A DNA stretch of 64,000 nucleotides from JADKCL01 sp046329055 (GCA_046329055.1 JAXLVK010000011.1:1-64000), one strand, 5' to 3'; positions 15,943 to 26,700 are shown, numbered from the stretch's first letter. Made by a program: numbers and translations. The notes: a model not told the origin generated them from the sequence alone.

Positions 15943-17100
15943 TCATGATGCCGCTTCCGCGGGCGTTGAGTTGTCTTTTTCTTTTTCGGCGGCCTCTTCG
16001 GCTGCCTTGCGCTTGGCGACCCTGCGGCTGATCAGGATGCTCACTTCATACAAAATCATGAGTGGCGTGAAGACCAGCAATTGGCTGAAGGGGTCGGGCG
16101 ACGGGGTGATCAATGCCGCAATGATGAGCAGGATCACGATGGAGTGCCGCCTGTACTTGCGCAGGAACTGTGGTGTCACCATGCCAATCAAGGACAGGTA
16201 ATACACCACCAATGGAAGTTGGAAAACCAGGCCTGTCCCAAACAAGACCGTCAGCTCGAAGCTGATCACGTCCCCGATTCGCCAGATGTTCTGCGCCTCA
16301 TCAAACAAGACGAACTGTGCCAGGAACAACACGGAAGTCGGCAGGATCACGAAGTAGCCAAAGGCCACCCCAATGAAGAACAAGATGCTGGTTGTGAAGA
16401 CGTTCCACCGAACCCGGCGGGCCTCCTTCCGGGAAAGCGCGGGACGGATGAACTTCCATAGCTCGAAACTGATGTAGGGGAATGCTGCGATCAATCCCGC
16501 GAAGAAGGCATAAATCAGGGCCTTCATGAATTGCTCATACGGCGAAGTGGCTTGCAATGCCACCATCTCGCCTCCCTCCTTGGTCTTGAGCTTGAAGCCG
16601 CCAACCTGCCCAGACTCAATGAATTTCTTCGCGTCCAGCCTGAGTTTCACTGGGAGCGTCCTCAGGACCGTGTCTTTTGCCACCTTTGGAACGGAGGCCG
16701 AATCGCCAGGATTGGGCACTGGGTCATCGGGAAACTCCTGCCGCTCACCGGAATCCTTGACGAAGATACTGTCCGGCAATGTCAGCAAGCCCTCCAAATC
16801 GATGCTGTCCCGCTTCATCTCGAAGATCGCCTTTTGCGTCTCGTCCGGCGGACAGAAATCATCCGTGACGTACTCGCAAATCAGGCGATAGGTGATGAAA
16901 TCGTACCGAAAGGGCGCCATGAACACCCCGCCGATGATCTCAACGCGGTAGATGAACAGCACGATCGCAGCTATGGCAATCGCAATCACACTGCGAACCA
17001 GGTGCCAGCGCAGCTCCTCCAGGTGATCGAAGAATGACATCTCCTGCGGATCTTGATCCAATCCGCGCTTGACCTTTTGTCTCCAGGAAAATATGCCCAC
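15943..17100 (-). CDS. tatC: Twin-arginine translocase subunit TatC with an enlarged periplasmic loop
   Basis: 385 residues, much longer than typical TatC (~250-300). It has the conserved cytoplasmic N-terminus SFFDHLEELRWHLVRS (22-37), in which the HxEEL motif binds the twin-arginine signal, the first span (~36-54), and FPYISFELWKFIRPALSRKEARR (207-229) opening after span two. Spans follow through LLIIAALITPSPDPFSQLLV. The P1 loop between spans one and two covers ~60-185 and contains an acidic, Pro-rich insert. The C-terminal tail is charged and Ala/Glu/Lys-rich. It exports folded proteins with TatA, which is not in this window. rpiB follows at once. Confidence 0.93.
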   Translation of the reverse strand: MGIFSWRQKVKRGLDQDPQEMSFFDHLEELRWHLVRSVIAIAIAAIVLFIYRVEIIGGVFMAPFRYDFITYRLICEYVTDDFCPPDETQKAIFEMKRDSIDLEGLLTLPDSIFVKDSGERQEFPDDPVPNPGDSASVPKVAKDTVLRTLPVKLRLDAKKFIESGQVGGFKLKTKEGGEMVALQATSPYEQFMKALIYAFFAGLIAAFPYISFELWKFIRPALSRKEARRVRWNVFTTSILFFIGVAFGYFVILPTSVLFLAQFVLFDEAQNIWRIGDVISFELTVLFGTGLVFQLPLVVYYLSLIGMVTPQFLRKYRRHSIVILLIIAALITPSPDPFSQLLVFTPLMILYEVSILISRRVAKRKAAEEAAEKEKDNSTPAEAAS

Positions 17101-17120
17101 TCAGTCCTTGATTCTAGCGA

Positions 17121-18608
17121 TCAATCAAATGAGACCTCGATGAGTTTGAACTCATTCCGCTCGATGTTCCCAACACCCAGAAGCATCATTTTGTTCGAGG
17201 AAATCATCGCGCTGCGGCGTGGGAAGAACAAGTTGTCTTCGCGTTCGTTGCGGGCCAGCTCCTTCGTGGTGACCTCGCCATTGCCCAGGTCGAAGCTGCT
17301 GCACATGATCTTGCCTTGTGCGCCGCGTTCGTTCAGGTACACGAAGTGGAGTTGCCCCTCGGCGAATCCGGAGACGTAGCCCAGCAGTTCGCCACGGTAG
17401 TAGTCACGCTGCTTTTTCTCGAAGAAATTGGCCCACTTGATCGCGCCGCTTTTCATGTCAATCGCCACCGTCGCCACGTCGTAGTAGCGGTGCTGAGGCT
17501 TGTCATTGTGCTGCGCGATGTAAACCTCCTCCATGACCCAGTAGAGTTGCCCCTTCTGCTCCATGAGTTCGGCCTTGGTGAAGTCCGCCCCACGGTCCTT
17601 GTAGCGCGTGATCCAGTTGTCGGGGATGTCGATCACGAACTCCTGTGACTTCTGCAACTCGCGCTTGATGTCGAAGAGCAGATAGACAATCTTGTTCCAC
17701 TTGAGCGGGGTTTGAAACTTGTTGGCACCGTTCAGGAAGCCGCGCTCGCCACCGTCAGAAAGGATGCCGACAAATGCGAGGTCGCCTGTTTCCGTCACCT
17801 TGATCATGCCGTCGGGAACGGACATCCCCTTGAAATCCAGCGGGAAGGAGTAAAACTTGTTCTCCTTGTGGACATAGCGGACGATGATGGGCAGATGGAC
17901 AGTGTCCTTGACGGTATTCGTCATCTGCTCATAAGTCATGTAGAAATAGGCGTTCCCACGATTGTCGATCGTCGCCTGCTTCACGAGGTATTTTTGCAGA
18001 GTCTGCTCCAGCAAAAGGCGCTTGCCCCATACCCTGGTTCCGGCATCGTCCGTGACACTCATGTAAAAATCGCGCTTCTTGGCCGATGCGCTGGGATTGT
18101 GCCCCATCCAGAGCATGCTCTTTTTGTCCGGGGAGAAGGCCAGCACCTCTTCGTAGCCTTTCTTGGCTTTTTTGGAGTAGGTGCTGATGGTTTGAAGACC
18201 ACCCTTGTCGCGCCCGTCCAAGTCCCACATCTGTATTTTGGTCGCCTGACGCTTGATCGCCGGGGAGTATTGGGTCCCGACCACGCCTACTGCTTGATCC
18301 AAGCGCACCAGGTCCACAATGGTGGACAGACGGGGGTCACCGTCCTTGGTCACAGGGCGGTACCACTCCTCCTCGAATTTCAAGTTATAGGTCTCGAGGT
18401 AGTGGTTGGCGACCTTGCGGTCCTCGCTGTTATTCCAGTATTCGAGCACCGAGAAGCGATCCTCCTTGTTTGGAACAATTGCCGTCGGATAGCCCATGGT
18501 CCCCACCGGGTAGTTCAACCCGAAGGTCTTCATGTTCGTGATCCGCTGCGCCTGCGCAAACGAAACGACCAACAGCATTGCCGCCAGCCAAGTCCATCTT
18601 TGATTCAT
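17121..18608 (-). CDS. Secreted protein of unknown function, propeller-like
   Basis: 495 residues from the ATG at 18608 (MNQRWTWLAAMLLVVSFAQA), which starts directly with a signal peptide; an earlier in-frame ATG at 18626 adds six residues. The mature protein is rich in WxLDG, VxIDMKSG and LxxVYLNERG type strands, suggesting a beta propeller, but no named family was recognised. It sits 23 bp after glyA and 20 bp before tatC, so it is almost certainly in the same transcript. Nothing in the sequence links it functionally to them. It has no T9SS sorting domain and is probably periplasmic. Confidence 0.6.
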   Translation of the reverse strand: MNQRWTWLAAMLLVVSFAQAQRITNMKTFGLNYPVGTMGYPTAIVPNKEDRFSVLEYWNNSEDRKVANHYLETYNLKFEEEWYRPVTKDGDPRLSTIVDLVRLDQAVGVVGTQYSPAIKRQATKIQMWDLDGRDKGGLQTISTYSKKAKKGYEEVLAFSPDKKSMLWMGHNPSASAKKRDFYMSVTDDAGTRVWGKRLLLEQTLQKYLVKQATIDNRGNAYFYMTYEQMTNTVKDTVHLPIIVRYVHKENKFYSFPLDFKGMSVPDGMIKVTETGDLAFVGILSDGGERGFLNGANKFQTPLKWNKIVYLLFDIKRELQKSQEFVIDIPDNWITRYKDRGADFTKAELMEQKGQLYWVMEEVYIAQHNDKPQHRYYDVATVAIDMKSGAIKWANFFEKKQRDYYRGELLGYVSGFAEGQLHFVYLNERGAQGKIMCSSFDLGNGEVTTKELARNEREDNLFFPRRSAMISSNKMMLLGVGNIERNEFKLIEVSFD

Positions 18609-18631
18609 GTGGGATGGGAATTGCATGGAAA

Positions 18632-19924
18632 TCAGGAGTGCTCCAAGTCAGGCACCATATCGTATTGCAGCGGGAAGGAGCTCATCATCTCGTGCACCTC
18701 AGCGCGGACCGTTGCGAGGACGGCCTCATCGGAATGCGCCATCAGCACCTGGTCGATTTTCTCGGCGATGAATTCCATATCGGATTCCTTCAAGCCACGG
18801 GATGTGATGGCGGCAGTTCCGAGACGGATGCCACTGGTCACAAAGGGGCTTTCGGTATCGAAGGGCACCATGTTCTTGTTGGCTGTGATGTCGGCGGCGA
18901 CGAGGGCATTCTCGGCGATTTTGCCATTCAGGCCCTTGTTGCGCAGATCGACGAGCATCAAGTGATTGTCCGTGCCATCGCTGATGAGCTTGTAGCCACG
19001 GGCCATCATGGCACCTGCGAGGGCTTGGGCATTGGAGATGACTTGGCGGGCATACACCTTGAAGGCGGGCTGCAGGGCTTCACCGAAGGCGACAGCCTTG
19101 GAGGCGATGACGTGCATGAGAGGGCCACCTTGTGCTCCAGGGAAAACTGCTCCGTCGATCAAGGAGGACATTTTGATGGGGGTGCCGTTTTTCAGGGTCT
19201 TGCCCCAAGGATTGTCGAAATCACTGCCCATCATGATCAGGCCGCCACGGGGACCGCGCAGGGTCTTGTGGGTCGTCGTCGTGACGATGTGGCAATGCGG
19301 CATGGGATTGTTCAGCAACCCGGCTGCGATCAGACCCGCAGGATGCGCGATGTCGGCCATCAGCAGGGCGCCAACTTCATCGGCGACTTGGCGCATGGTG
19401 GCGTAGTCCCAGTCACGGGCATAGGCGCTTGCACCTGCGATGATGAGCTTGGGACGCTCGCGGAGGGCGATTTCCCGGATTTTGCCGAAATCAATGCGTC
19501 CAGTCTCCTTTTCCACGCCATAGAAAACGGGTTGGAAGAGCTTGCCACTGAAGTTCACGGGGCTGCCGTGGGTGAGGTGACCGCCATGGCTCAGGTCAAA
19601 TCCCAAGATCTTCTCGCCTGGTTGCAGGCAGGCAAGCATCACGGAAAAGTTCGCCTGAGAGCCGCTGTGCGGCTGGACATTGCACCATTCAGCACCGAAA
19701 AGCTGCTTCACGCGGTCGCGGGCCATGTTCTCGGCCTCGTCCACGAAGTGGCAACCGCCATAGTAACGCTTCCCGGGCAGACCCTCGGCGTACTTGTTGG
19801 TGAGGCAGGAACCCATGGCCTCAAGGACAGCCTGGGAGACGAAGTTCTCGGAGGCGATCAATTCGATGCCTTCCTTTTGGCGGTGGAACTCCTTCTGGAT
19901 GATGTCAAAAATGGGGTCGCGCAT
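18632..19924 (-). CDS. glyA: Serine hydroxymethyltransferase
   Basis: 430 residues from the ATG at 19924 (MRDPIFDIIQKEFHRQKEGI); the open frame continues upstream but those residues are low-quality read-through. It converts serine and tetrahydrofolate to glycine and 5,10-methylene-THF using PLP. Signatures are LIASENFVSQAVLEAMGS, the PHSGSQANF pocket, DLSHGGHLTHG, and the PLP-lysine segment TTTTHKTLRGPRGG with Lys near residue 220. The length is normal. It heads a run of close-packed minus-strand genes and is divergent from the DUF5686 gene, with only 74 bp for both promoters. Confidence 0.96.
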   Translation of the reverse strand: MRDPIFDIIQKEFHRQKEGIELIASENFVSQAVLEAMGSCLTNKYAEGLPGKRYYGGCHFVDEAENMARDRVKQLFGAEWCNVQPHSGSQANFSVMLACLQPGEKILGFDLSHGGHLTHGSPVNFSGKLFQPVFYGVEKETGRIDFGKIREIALRERPKLIIAGASAYARDWDYATMRQVADEVGALLMADIAHPAGLIAAGLLNNPMPHCHIVTTTTHKTLRGPRGGLIMMGSDFDNPWGKTLKNGTPIKMSSLIDGAVFPGAQGGPLMHVIASKAVAFGEALQPAFKVYARQVISNAQALAGAMMARGYKLISDGTDNHLMLVDLRNKGLNGKIAENALVAADITANKNMVPFDTESPFVTSGIRLGTAAITSRGLKESDMEFIAEKIDQVLMAHSDEAVLATVRAEVHEMMSSFPLQYDMVPDLEHS

Positions 19925-19998
19925 GATGCTTCTACCTTTCGGGGACCGGGTTTTTCCGGGTGCCGCGAATTTACGCCAATCGCTGTATTTTGCGAGCG

Positions 19999-22395
19999 AT
20001 GAGTTTTCCCCACCGCCTGTGGCTCTTGGTGATGCTGCTTTGTCCCGGCTTGGGATTGCAAGCACAGGTCTCGGGTTGGGTGATCGATGCCGAATCCGGT
20101 GACTCCCTGCCATTTGCCCATGTCCTGCACCGCGCCAGCGGCCACGGCGTATTCTCAGGTCTCGATGGCAGATTCGACCTTGTTCCGTGCCAACCGGGGG
20201 ATTCTATTCGCATCAGCCTGCTCGGCTATGTGCGGCAAGACATTGTCGCTGAGCGGAATATGCTCATCCAGCTGCAACCCGGAGGCCTGGCCTTGCGCGA
20301 TGTAGTGATCGTCCCCACCGAAAATCCAGCCCTGCGCATCGTTCGGAATGCGGTGGACCATCGCCAGGTCAATGATCCGCAGCAGCTGCACAATTACAGC
20401 TTCCATTGCTACAACAAGCTCACGGCCACGCCCTTGCAGCTGAAGCCGGGCCGCGACACGTCCTTGCTTCGGAATGTCCACATCTTCCTCTCGGAAACCG
20501 TCACCCGCCGACGCCAAATCCGTCCAGGAAAGGTGCAGGAGGAGATCATTTCGGCGCGGCTCGCTGGCTATCCCGGTCGGGTCATTCCGTTCACTGCCGC
20601 GGACCTGCAGGACCTGAGCTTCTATGAAAATTTCGTCGGAGTCTTCGGGCAGCAATTCCTGAACCCAATGTCCCCTCCCGGCCTGAATCAATATCAATTC
20701 GAGTTGGCGGGCGCGATCGCAAATGGGCAGGATAGCATTTTCACCATCCGTTTCCAGCCACGTCGGGAGGGAATCGACGGCCTAGCGGGCGAAATGCGCA
20801 TTCAAAATGGGGACTGGGCGCTACTTACCGTCGAGGCCGACCTGAAACTCGGCGAGCAGGGCCTTCTGATCCGCGAGGGCTTCATCCGGCAGATTTACAC
20901 ACAACTCCCTTCCGGTCAATGGGTTCCCTCCCAACTGAATACCCGGATCGATACCAAGCCCATTTCCGGGAATGACCCCATGCGCTTCCGATTTGAGGGC
21001 ATTTCCATCCTCACGGAGCATCAGGTTGGGACGGAGGACCTCCATTTCCGGTCGGAAGACCAATTGATTATCGCCGATGGCGCAGGCCGGGAAGACACCG
21101 CACTCAAGGCAGGGCGGGCGCAACCCTTGAGCCAAAAGGACAGCCTCACGTACTTCCGGCTCGACAGCCTTGGAAAGGAATTGGGCCTCGCAAGGGTGCT
21201 GGACCAAACTTGGAAGCTCACTGATGGCCGCCTCATGCTGGGCAAGCTCGACGTATTGCTGGACAAGGTCGTCCAAACGAACCGCGTGGAGCGTTTCCGG
21301 CTCGGGCTGGGCTTGGCTACCAATGAAAACCTGAGCCGCAGGTTCAGTCTCGGGGGATATGCAGGTTGGGGCATCCATGACAAGGAGCTCAAATTCGGCG
21401 TTTTCGGGAATGTCACTCCGCTGGGAGATGATCGGCTTTACTTGGGCGGGAGCTACCGTCAGGACTTGGTCGAATCTGGGTACCGCAGGTGGGGCTTGCG
21501 ACCGGAACGGGGCCTGCACCAGGAGATTTACCGGGAGTTCGGCATCCGGAATTGGTACATCAAGGACATGGAGTACGTCACCACCCGCGAATTCTGGGTT
21601 GGAGGGCGGTTGCCGGGCGACTTGGGATTGCGGCTGGCCAATCGGGTCGAGGAAGTCGCAATGGCCTATCCGAGCAGCTTTGATGGGGACAGCACATTTA
21701 CATTCGATGAATGGGAGCTGGGCATCCGCTGGGCGCCGGGAGCGAAGTACGCGAGGAATGCAGGGCGCCGGGTCTTGCTGGAAAACAAAGCTCCGGTCCT
21801 TATGGCACGCTACGCACGTGGATTGGACAGCCGGTTCGGGGATTACGAATACAATGGGCTGGCATTTGCCCTCCACCATGATTTCAGGGCATTCCGGGGC
21901 GGGAAGGGCAGCATCACCTTGCTCGCAGGATGGAATGACCGGAGCCTGCCGCGCTCGCGGATGCGGGTTTTCCGCGCCACCTACGACCGCCGCAACCAAA
22001 CCCAACTCGCCGGGGCATTCAACACGATGCGCTACGACGAATTCGCCGCCGACATGTATGCGGAGGGCTTCATCTACCTGGATCCCAAGCTCCGATGGTT
22101 CCGGTTGGGAAAGATTCAGCCGCAATTGCATTTTTCCTTGGCGGGCGCTTGGGGGCAATTGCATCCCACATCCCAGGGGCTTGCCCTCCCCTACCCTGTT
22201 CGGGCACCGAGGTTGGGCTATTGGGAACCGGGTATCAGCATCACGCACCTGCTGCCGACTAGCAAGCGCGATGATATCATCTGGTCGTTTCTTCGAACCC
22301 TTGGAGTCGGCTTGAGCTACCGCGCCGGAGCCTACACCTTGCCGAATTGGAAGGACAATGTCGCACTGAGGCTGACATTTGGCGGTAGCCGATGA
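19999..22395 (+). CDS. DUF5686 / carboxypeptidase-regulatory-like outer-membrane protein
   Basis: 798 residues from the ATG at 19999, which begins the signal peptide (MSFPHRLWLLVMLLCPGLGL to QAQ). Residues ~22-105 are a carboxypeptidase-regulatory-like beta sandwich (VSGWVIDAESGDSLPFAHV, FSGLDGRFDL) of the kind found on TonB receptors. The rest matches DUF5686 in layout: a helical/beta segment around NYSFHCYNKL and a C-terminal half of alternating strands ending in VALRLTFGGSR, consistent with an outer-membrane barrel. The function of DUF5686 is not known. A TATTTTG box at 19986-19992 lies six bases before the ATG. The stop nearly abuts the convergent gene at 22397. Confidence 0.75.
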   Translation: MSFPHRLWLLVMLLCPGLGLQAQVSGWVIDAESGDSLPFAHVLHRASGHGVFSGLDGRFDLVPCQPGDSIRISLLGYVRQDIVAERNMLIQLQPGGLALRDVVIVPTENPALRIVRNAVDHRQVNDPQQLHNYSFHCYNKLTATPLQLKPGRDTSLLRNVHIFLSETVTRRRQIRPGKVQEEIISARLAGYPGRVIPFTAADLQDLSFYENFVGVFGQQFLNPMSPPGLNQYQFELAGAIANGQDSIFTIRFQPRREGIDGLAGEMRIQNGDWALLTVEADLKLGEQGLLIREGFIRQIYTQLPSGQWVPSQLNTRIDTKPISGNDPMRFRFEGISILTEHQVGTEDLHFRSEDQLIIADGAGREDTALKAGRAQPLSQKDSLTYFRLDSLGKELGLARVLDQTWKLTDGRLMLGKLDVLLDKVVQTNRVERFRLGLGLATNENLSRRFSLGGYAGWGIHDKELKFGVFGNVTPLGDDRLYLGGSYRQDLVESGYRRWGLRPERGLHQEIYREFGIRNWYIKDMEYVTTREFWVGGRLPGDLGLRLANRVEEVAMAYPSSFDGDSTFTFDEWELGIRWAPGAKYARNAGRRVLLENKAPVLMARYARGLDSRFGDYEYNGLAFALHHDFRAFRGGKGSITLLAGWNDRSLPRSRMRVFRATYDRRNQTQLAGAFNTMRYDEFAADMYAEGFIYLDPKLRWFRLGKIQPQLHFSLAGAWGQLHPTSQGLALPYPVRAPRLGYWEPGISITHLLPTSKRDDIIWSFLRTLGVGLSYRAGAYTLPNWKDNVALRLTFGGSR

Positions 22396-22396
22396 A

Positions 22397-23152
22397 CTAT
22401 TGCAGGGTGACTTCGAGGACGCCCGTCGTCATCCAAATTTCGTCCTCGTTATAGACCCGGAACGTGTACACGCCCGCGCTGTTGAATTTGTAGGGAAACT
22501 GCGAATACGTCCAGTTTGGGTCTAGGCTGAATTCCATGGTTTCCAGGTAGTTGCCAGCACCTGCGCCGGAACCCACCCATACATCGACATAGATATGGTG
22601 CGTCTTGAATGGCCTGATATGCCAGAGCAGCACCGACAGGTTCACCGCCTCCCCCACCCGGAAGCGGATGTTGTGCAGGCTCGTGTCCGCGATGCCTCGG
22701 GTGGCGCTGTTGCAAAACACCAATTCCACTCCATCAAAGTATTCAGGGCTGTTTTCCTCCTCTTTCAGGATGATTTCGACCTCCGATCGGCAGATTTCAC
22801 GCTTGTCGGCATTCATGACCAGGACCCGGTATCGGCCGGTCTGCGAAAATCGGTAAGACAGCACCTCCCAGTTCCGGTTGTGGTTCACCTGCGTGGTTTT
22901 GGTGTCGAACTCCGCAAATTTCCCGTCCTGCAGGTAATCGATGAAGAAGTAGAGTTTCTCGGTCGTCAGCGGATTGGTCGCCCGGAACAAAATCTCGACA
23001 TCCTGACCGAAGCGCTCCAGCTCAAACTGCTTCCCCGAACCGAGGGGCAGGCCATTGTCGGTATGGTCCAAGCAAAAGGTGATGTCCTGCGCGCGCGCTC
23101 CGAGGCCAATCAAAGCCAAAACGAGTCCGAGGATGTACCTTTTTCCAACCAT
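22397..23152 (-). CDS. Secreted hypothetical protein, all-beta
   Basis: 251 residues with a signal peptide (MVGKRYILGLVLALIGLGARAQ). The mature part appears to be two Ig-like beta sandwiches: the first with YRFSQTGRYRVLVMNADKRE (~95-115), the second with FPYKFNSAGVYTFRVYNEDE near the C-terminus. Both end in the same G-x-Y-x-F/V-x-V strand, suggesting internal duplication. No sorting domain or catalytic motif is visible. The role is unknown; it is probably a periplasmic or surface carbohydrate/protein-binding protein. Confidence 0.55.
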   Translation of the reverse strand: MVGKRYILGLVLALIGLGARAQDITFCLDHTDNGLPLGSGKQFELERFGQDVEILFRATNPLTTEKLYFFIDYLQDGKFAEFDTKTTQVNHNRNWEVLSYRFSQTGRYRVLVMNADKREICRSEVEIILKEEENSPEYFDGVELVFCNSATRGIADTSLHNIRFRVGEAVNLSVLLWHIRPFKTHHIYVDVWVGSGAGAGNYLETMEFSLDPNWTYSQFPYKFNSAGVYTFRVYNEDEIWMTTGVLEVTLQ

Positions 23153-23273
23153 TCTATTTTCAAATGTACTGATTCGGACGAATTGCAGGTAGCTCGATCA
23201 TCTGCAATGCATTTCGAACATGATTCCATGCATTCGGATTTTTGTAGTTTGCATTCACAGAACGTCAACGACT

Positions 23274-23678
23274 ATGAATCGGATTGGTAGAATTTCAATG
23301 ATCCTGATGCTCACCCTGATCGCCGCTGGGACTGCATCAGCCCAGAAAGGCAATATCGCAGCGGTGGTTGCCCACAAATGGCGGGTGATCTGGTACTCTG
23401 ACAATGGCGAAGAGAAAAACATGGAGGCCAAGAAGCAGCAGCTCATCCTGCGCGAAGATGGCACCGGAGAAATGTTCATGATGGGCCAAAAGGTCGGCGA
23501 TGTCAATTGGATGGTCGCCTCCGGCAAGGACAAGATCACATTCCAGGACGATCCGCTTGCTGAACCCTACCTCGTGAAAGTCTCCAAATACAAAAAGGGA
23601 CTCAACATGCTCTTCACCGGCACCATGCCCAACGGCGTCGAGCGCAAGGTCTATTTCGAACGCTTGCTAGGCAAGTGA
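23274..23678 (+). CDS. Small secreted hypothetical protein
   Basis: 134 residues from the ATG at 23274 (MNRIGRISMILMLTLIAAGT), selected because it opens the signal peptide; the in-frame ATG at 23220 precedes non-coding-like residues. The mature ~112 residues (WRVIWYSDNGEEKNMEAKKQ, then GTGEMFMMGQKVGDVNW and GVERKVYFERLLGK) resemble the small lipocalin-like/DUF4488-type beta barrels of Bacteroidota, but I cannot assign a family firmly. A TAGTTTG promoter-like box is at 23245-23251. The gene ends in front of a strong terminator. Confidence 0.55.
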   Translation: MNRIGRISMILMLTLIAAGTASAQKGNIAAVVAHKWRVIWYSDNGEEKNMEAKKQQLILREDGTGEMFMMGQKVGDVNWMVASGKDKITFQDDPLAEPYLVKVSKYKKGLNMLFTGTMPNGVERKVYFERLLGK

Positions 23679-23700
23679 GCATCGAGCCTCGCCTAAAGTG

Positions 23701-23732
23701 AATCGCCCGTTCCACTCAAGGAACGGGCGATT
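23701..23732. terminator. Bidirectional rho-independent terminator
   Basis: A 13-bp perfect stem, 23701-23713 with 23720-23732 (AATCGCCCGTTCC and its complement), has a 6-base loop ACTCAA, followed by a T tract. It lies between convergent genes and serves both. Confidence 0.9.
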
Positions 23733-23778
23733 TTATTCTCAGAGCAATTTTCAGTTGCTCCTTTTCAGTCTAAAATGA

Positions 23779-26700
23779 TCACCTGACCAAGGTGATGTTT
23801 CCATTGTAGTCCCGGTCGCCGATGCGGAGGCTGTAGTAGTAAACGCCATCCGTCACATCTGCCCCCGAGGTGCTCTTGCCATCCCAGCCAGCGATCTTGT
23901 TGTTGGAGGACCATTGCTTCACACCCCAGCGGTCAAACACTGAGACGCTGAAGGGCTGATTTCCGGTGTATTGCACCAGGAATTCATCGTTCACGCCATC
24001 GCCATTCGGGCTGAACACGTTGGGGATGAACAGGTCAGGAATCTTGATGATGTACGGCCCATGGGTGATCGTGCCGGAGCAACCCCATTGGTTGCGGACG
24101 GTCAAGGTCACGAAATAGGTGCCTGGCATGCTGAAGGTGTAGGCCGGATCCTGCTCGCTGCTTTGGAAGCCTGTGCCGAAGTCCCAGAGCCATGCAGTGC
24201 TGCCTTGGGTGTCATCGACAAAGTTCACCGCGGTGCCGGGCAGGGTCAGCTCAACCGGATAGTTCGGGTCGGAGTGGAACTGCGGGACCACAGTGTCGTG
24301 GACGGTGACGATGGTCGGGACATCCGCACTGTCAGAGCATCCGCCGAGGTTGGTGCCCCAGAGCATCACGGAGTAGCTGCCCGGATCGGTGTAGGTATGC
24401 GTCACAGGGGTGCCGTTTTGGCGGGGTGTCCCGTCCCCGAAGTCCCAGGTGAGCAGCACGCCATCCGCCGTTGTGGATTGGAAGACGACCTCAGTGGGCG
24501 CGCAGCCCTCTTCGAAGGAGGACAAGAAGTCCACCTTCGGGGTTTCGATCACATTGATGGTGACGGTGTCAGAACCGAAGCAGCCGCCCTCCGACAATGT
24601 CACCACGTAGTTGGTGGTGGAGAATGGGGTCGCAATCGGATCAGCGGATGTTGCGTCATCCAAGCTTGCCGCAGGTGCCCAAGAAATGGCGCTGCCGCCA
24701 AGTCCGCCTGTCACATGTAGGCCCACTGATTGGCCTTGGCAGATGGTAGAGGTATCCGCCGTGGCGACAGGATGGATCTCTTGCACCACCGTGACCAATA
24801 CCGAGTCCGTCATGGAGCAAGTATTGTAGGTGACGGTGAAGTAGAAGAACATGCTTTGATCGGGCTCGACCTGCACGTTTTGGGTATTGTTGGGACCCAC
24901 GATGTACTGCGCAGGCTGCCACTCGATCACGAGGTTTTGGAGGTCACCGGGGGCGACGCCGTTCACCCAGCTGATGGTGCCATTGAGGTTCCAGGGGCCA
25001 TTTCCGGCGCAAACCGTCATGTTCGGCCCGGCATCCACAATCGGCGAAGGATTGATGGTGACCAAGACAGAGTCATAGTTGGTGCAGCCATGGAGGGAGG
25101 TCGCAGTGAGGTAGTAGTAACCCGTCTGCGAAGGTGAGGCCATTACGTCCGGGACGTTGGTCGCGCTCAGACCTGCGCTCGGGCTCCAAGTATAGGTGGC
25201 GATCGAGTCGGTGATGATCTGCGCCGAAATGGACGCGTGACCATCCAAGAATGCGGAGTCGCCAGCACAGATGTCGCGGTTTTGGCCTGCGTCAACGGTC
25301 GGAATCTCGCTCACGAAGACCGTGGTGGTATCCGCGATGCTCGGGCAGCCGTTGCTCCATACCACGAGCGAGTAGATCGTGGTCAGGGCAGGTCCAGCCA
25401 TCGGGTTGGGCTGATTGTAGGTGCTGAGTCCGGTGGTCGGGCTCCATTGGAATTCGTATTGAGGACCAGCGCCGTAGCCGTTGCCGACGAGTTGCGCGGA
25501 GTCTCCGTCACAGATGACGGCATTGGGGCCCGCATCTGCGATCGGAAGGGGATTCACGATGACCGCGACGGTGCTCAGGGTGTCGGTTGTGGTATAATCG
25601 GAAGTACAGCCCGTGCTCAGGTCGGTGACGACGAGGGCATAGATGATGGTCGTGTCAGGACGGGCGCAGGGATTCAGGATGTTCGGGTTGTTGAGGCCCG
25701 TGCCGGGAATCCACTGATAGTTGTAGGGGCCAAAGCCATTGGTGATGGTCGGCTGCAGGACCACGCAAGGAGCCGGAGTGGCGCAAATCGCGGTATCAGG
25801 CCCGGCATTGACGATGGGCTTCGGCAGCACGTTCACGACCATGGAATCCAGCAGCGAGGTGCAGCCGTTTTGGTCGGTCACCAGCAAGTAATAGGTGGTG
25901 GTGTCCGTGGGGTTGGCGATGGGGTTCGGGCAGTTGACACAGCTCAAGCCGCAAGGCGGGTTGTTGCAGGACCAGGTGTAGTAGTAAGGTGCGCCGCCGC
26001 CGCCGCTTGCGGTGCCGCTGATCATCACACCGCCGGAACCTTCGCAGAAGCTGGCATCAGCACCTGCATTGGCGATGGGATTGGGATTGGCGGTGACCGT
26101 AGTGCTTCCGGTGACGATGCAGCCATGGGCGTCCGTCACGGTGACGGAATAGTTGCCTTGGCAGAGGTTGATCAGGCCGGGCGCTGTCGAGCCATTGCTC
26201 CAGAGGTAGGTGTAGGGCGGGGTGCCGCCGCCTGCGACGGCGTTGGCGGTGCCATTGCATTGTCCGGCGCAGGACTCAGGCGTGGAATAGGCCACGACGG
26301 TGTTTTGTGGCGGCTCCAGGATGGTCACGTTGCGGGTGATGGTGCAGCCGTTGCCGTCGGTGATGGTCACTGTGTAGTTGCCAGCGAGGAGGTTGTTCGC
26401 GGTGGCGTTGGTGGCACCCGAAGACCAAGAATATGTGTAGCCGGGGGTACCGCCCGAGGGAAATGCCGTCGCAGAACCCGTCGGGGTGCCGTTGCAGTTC
26501 GCGTCAACATGGGACACGGTAGCGGACATCTGCGAGGGCTGCGTCACGGTGATCGAGGTCACGGCTGTGCAGCCATTGGCGTCGGTGACGGTGACGGAGT
26601 GGGTACCTGCGGGCAGGCCGGATGCTGTGGCCGTGTTTTGGCCGTTGCTCCAGTGGTAGGTGTAGCCGGGCGTACCGCCCGATGCACTTGCGGTGCCGCC

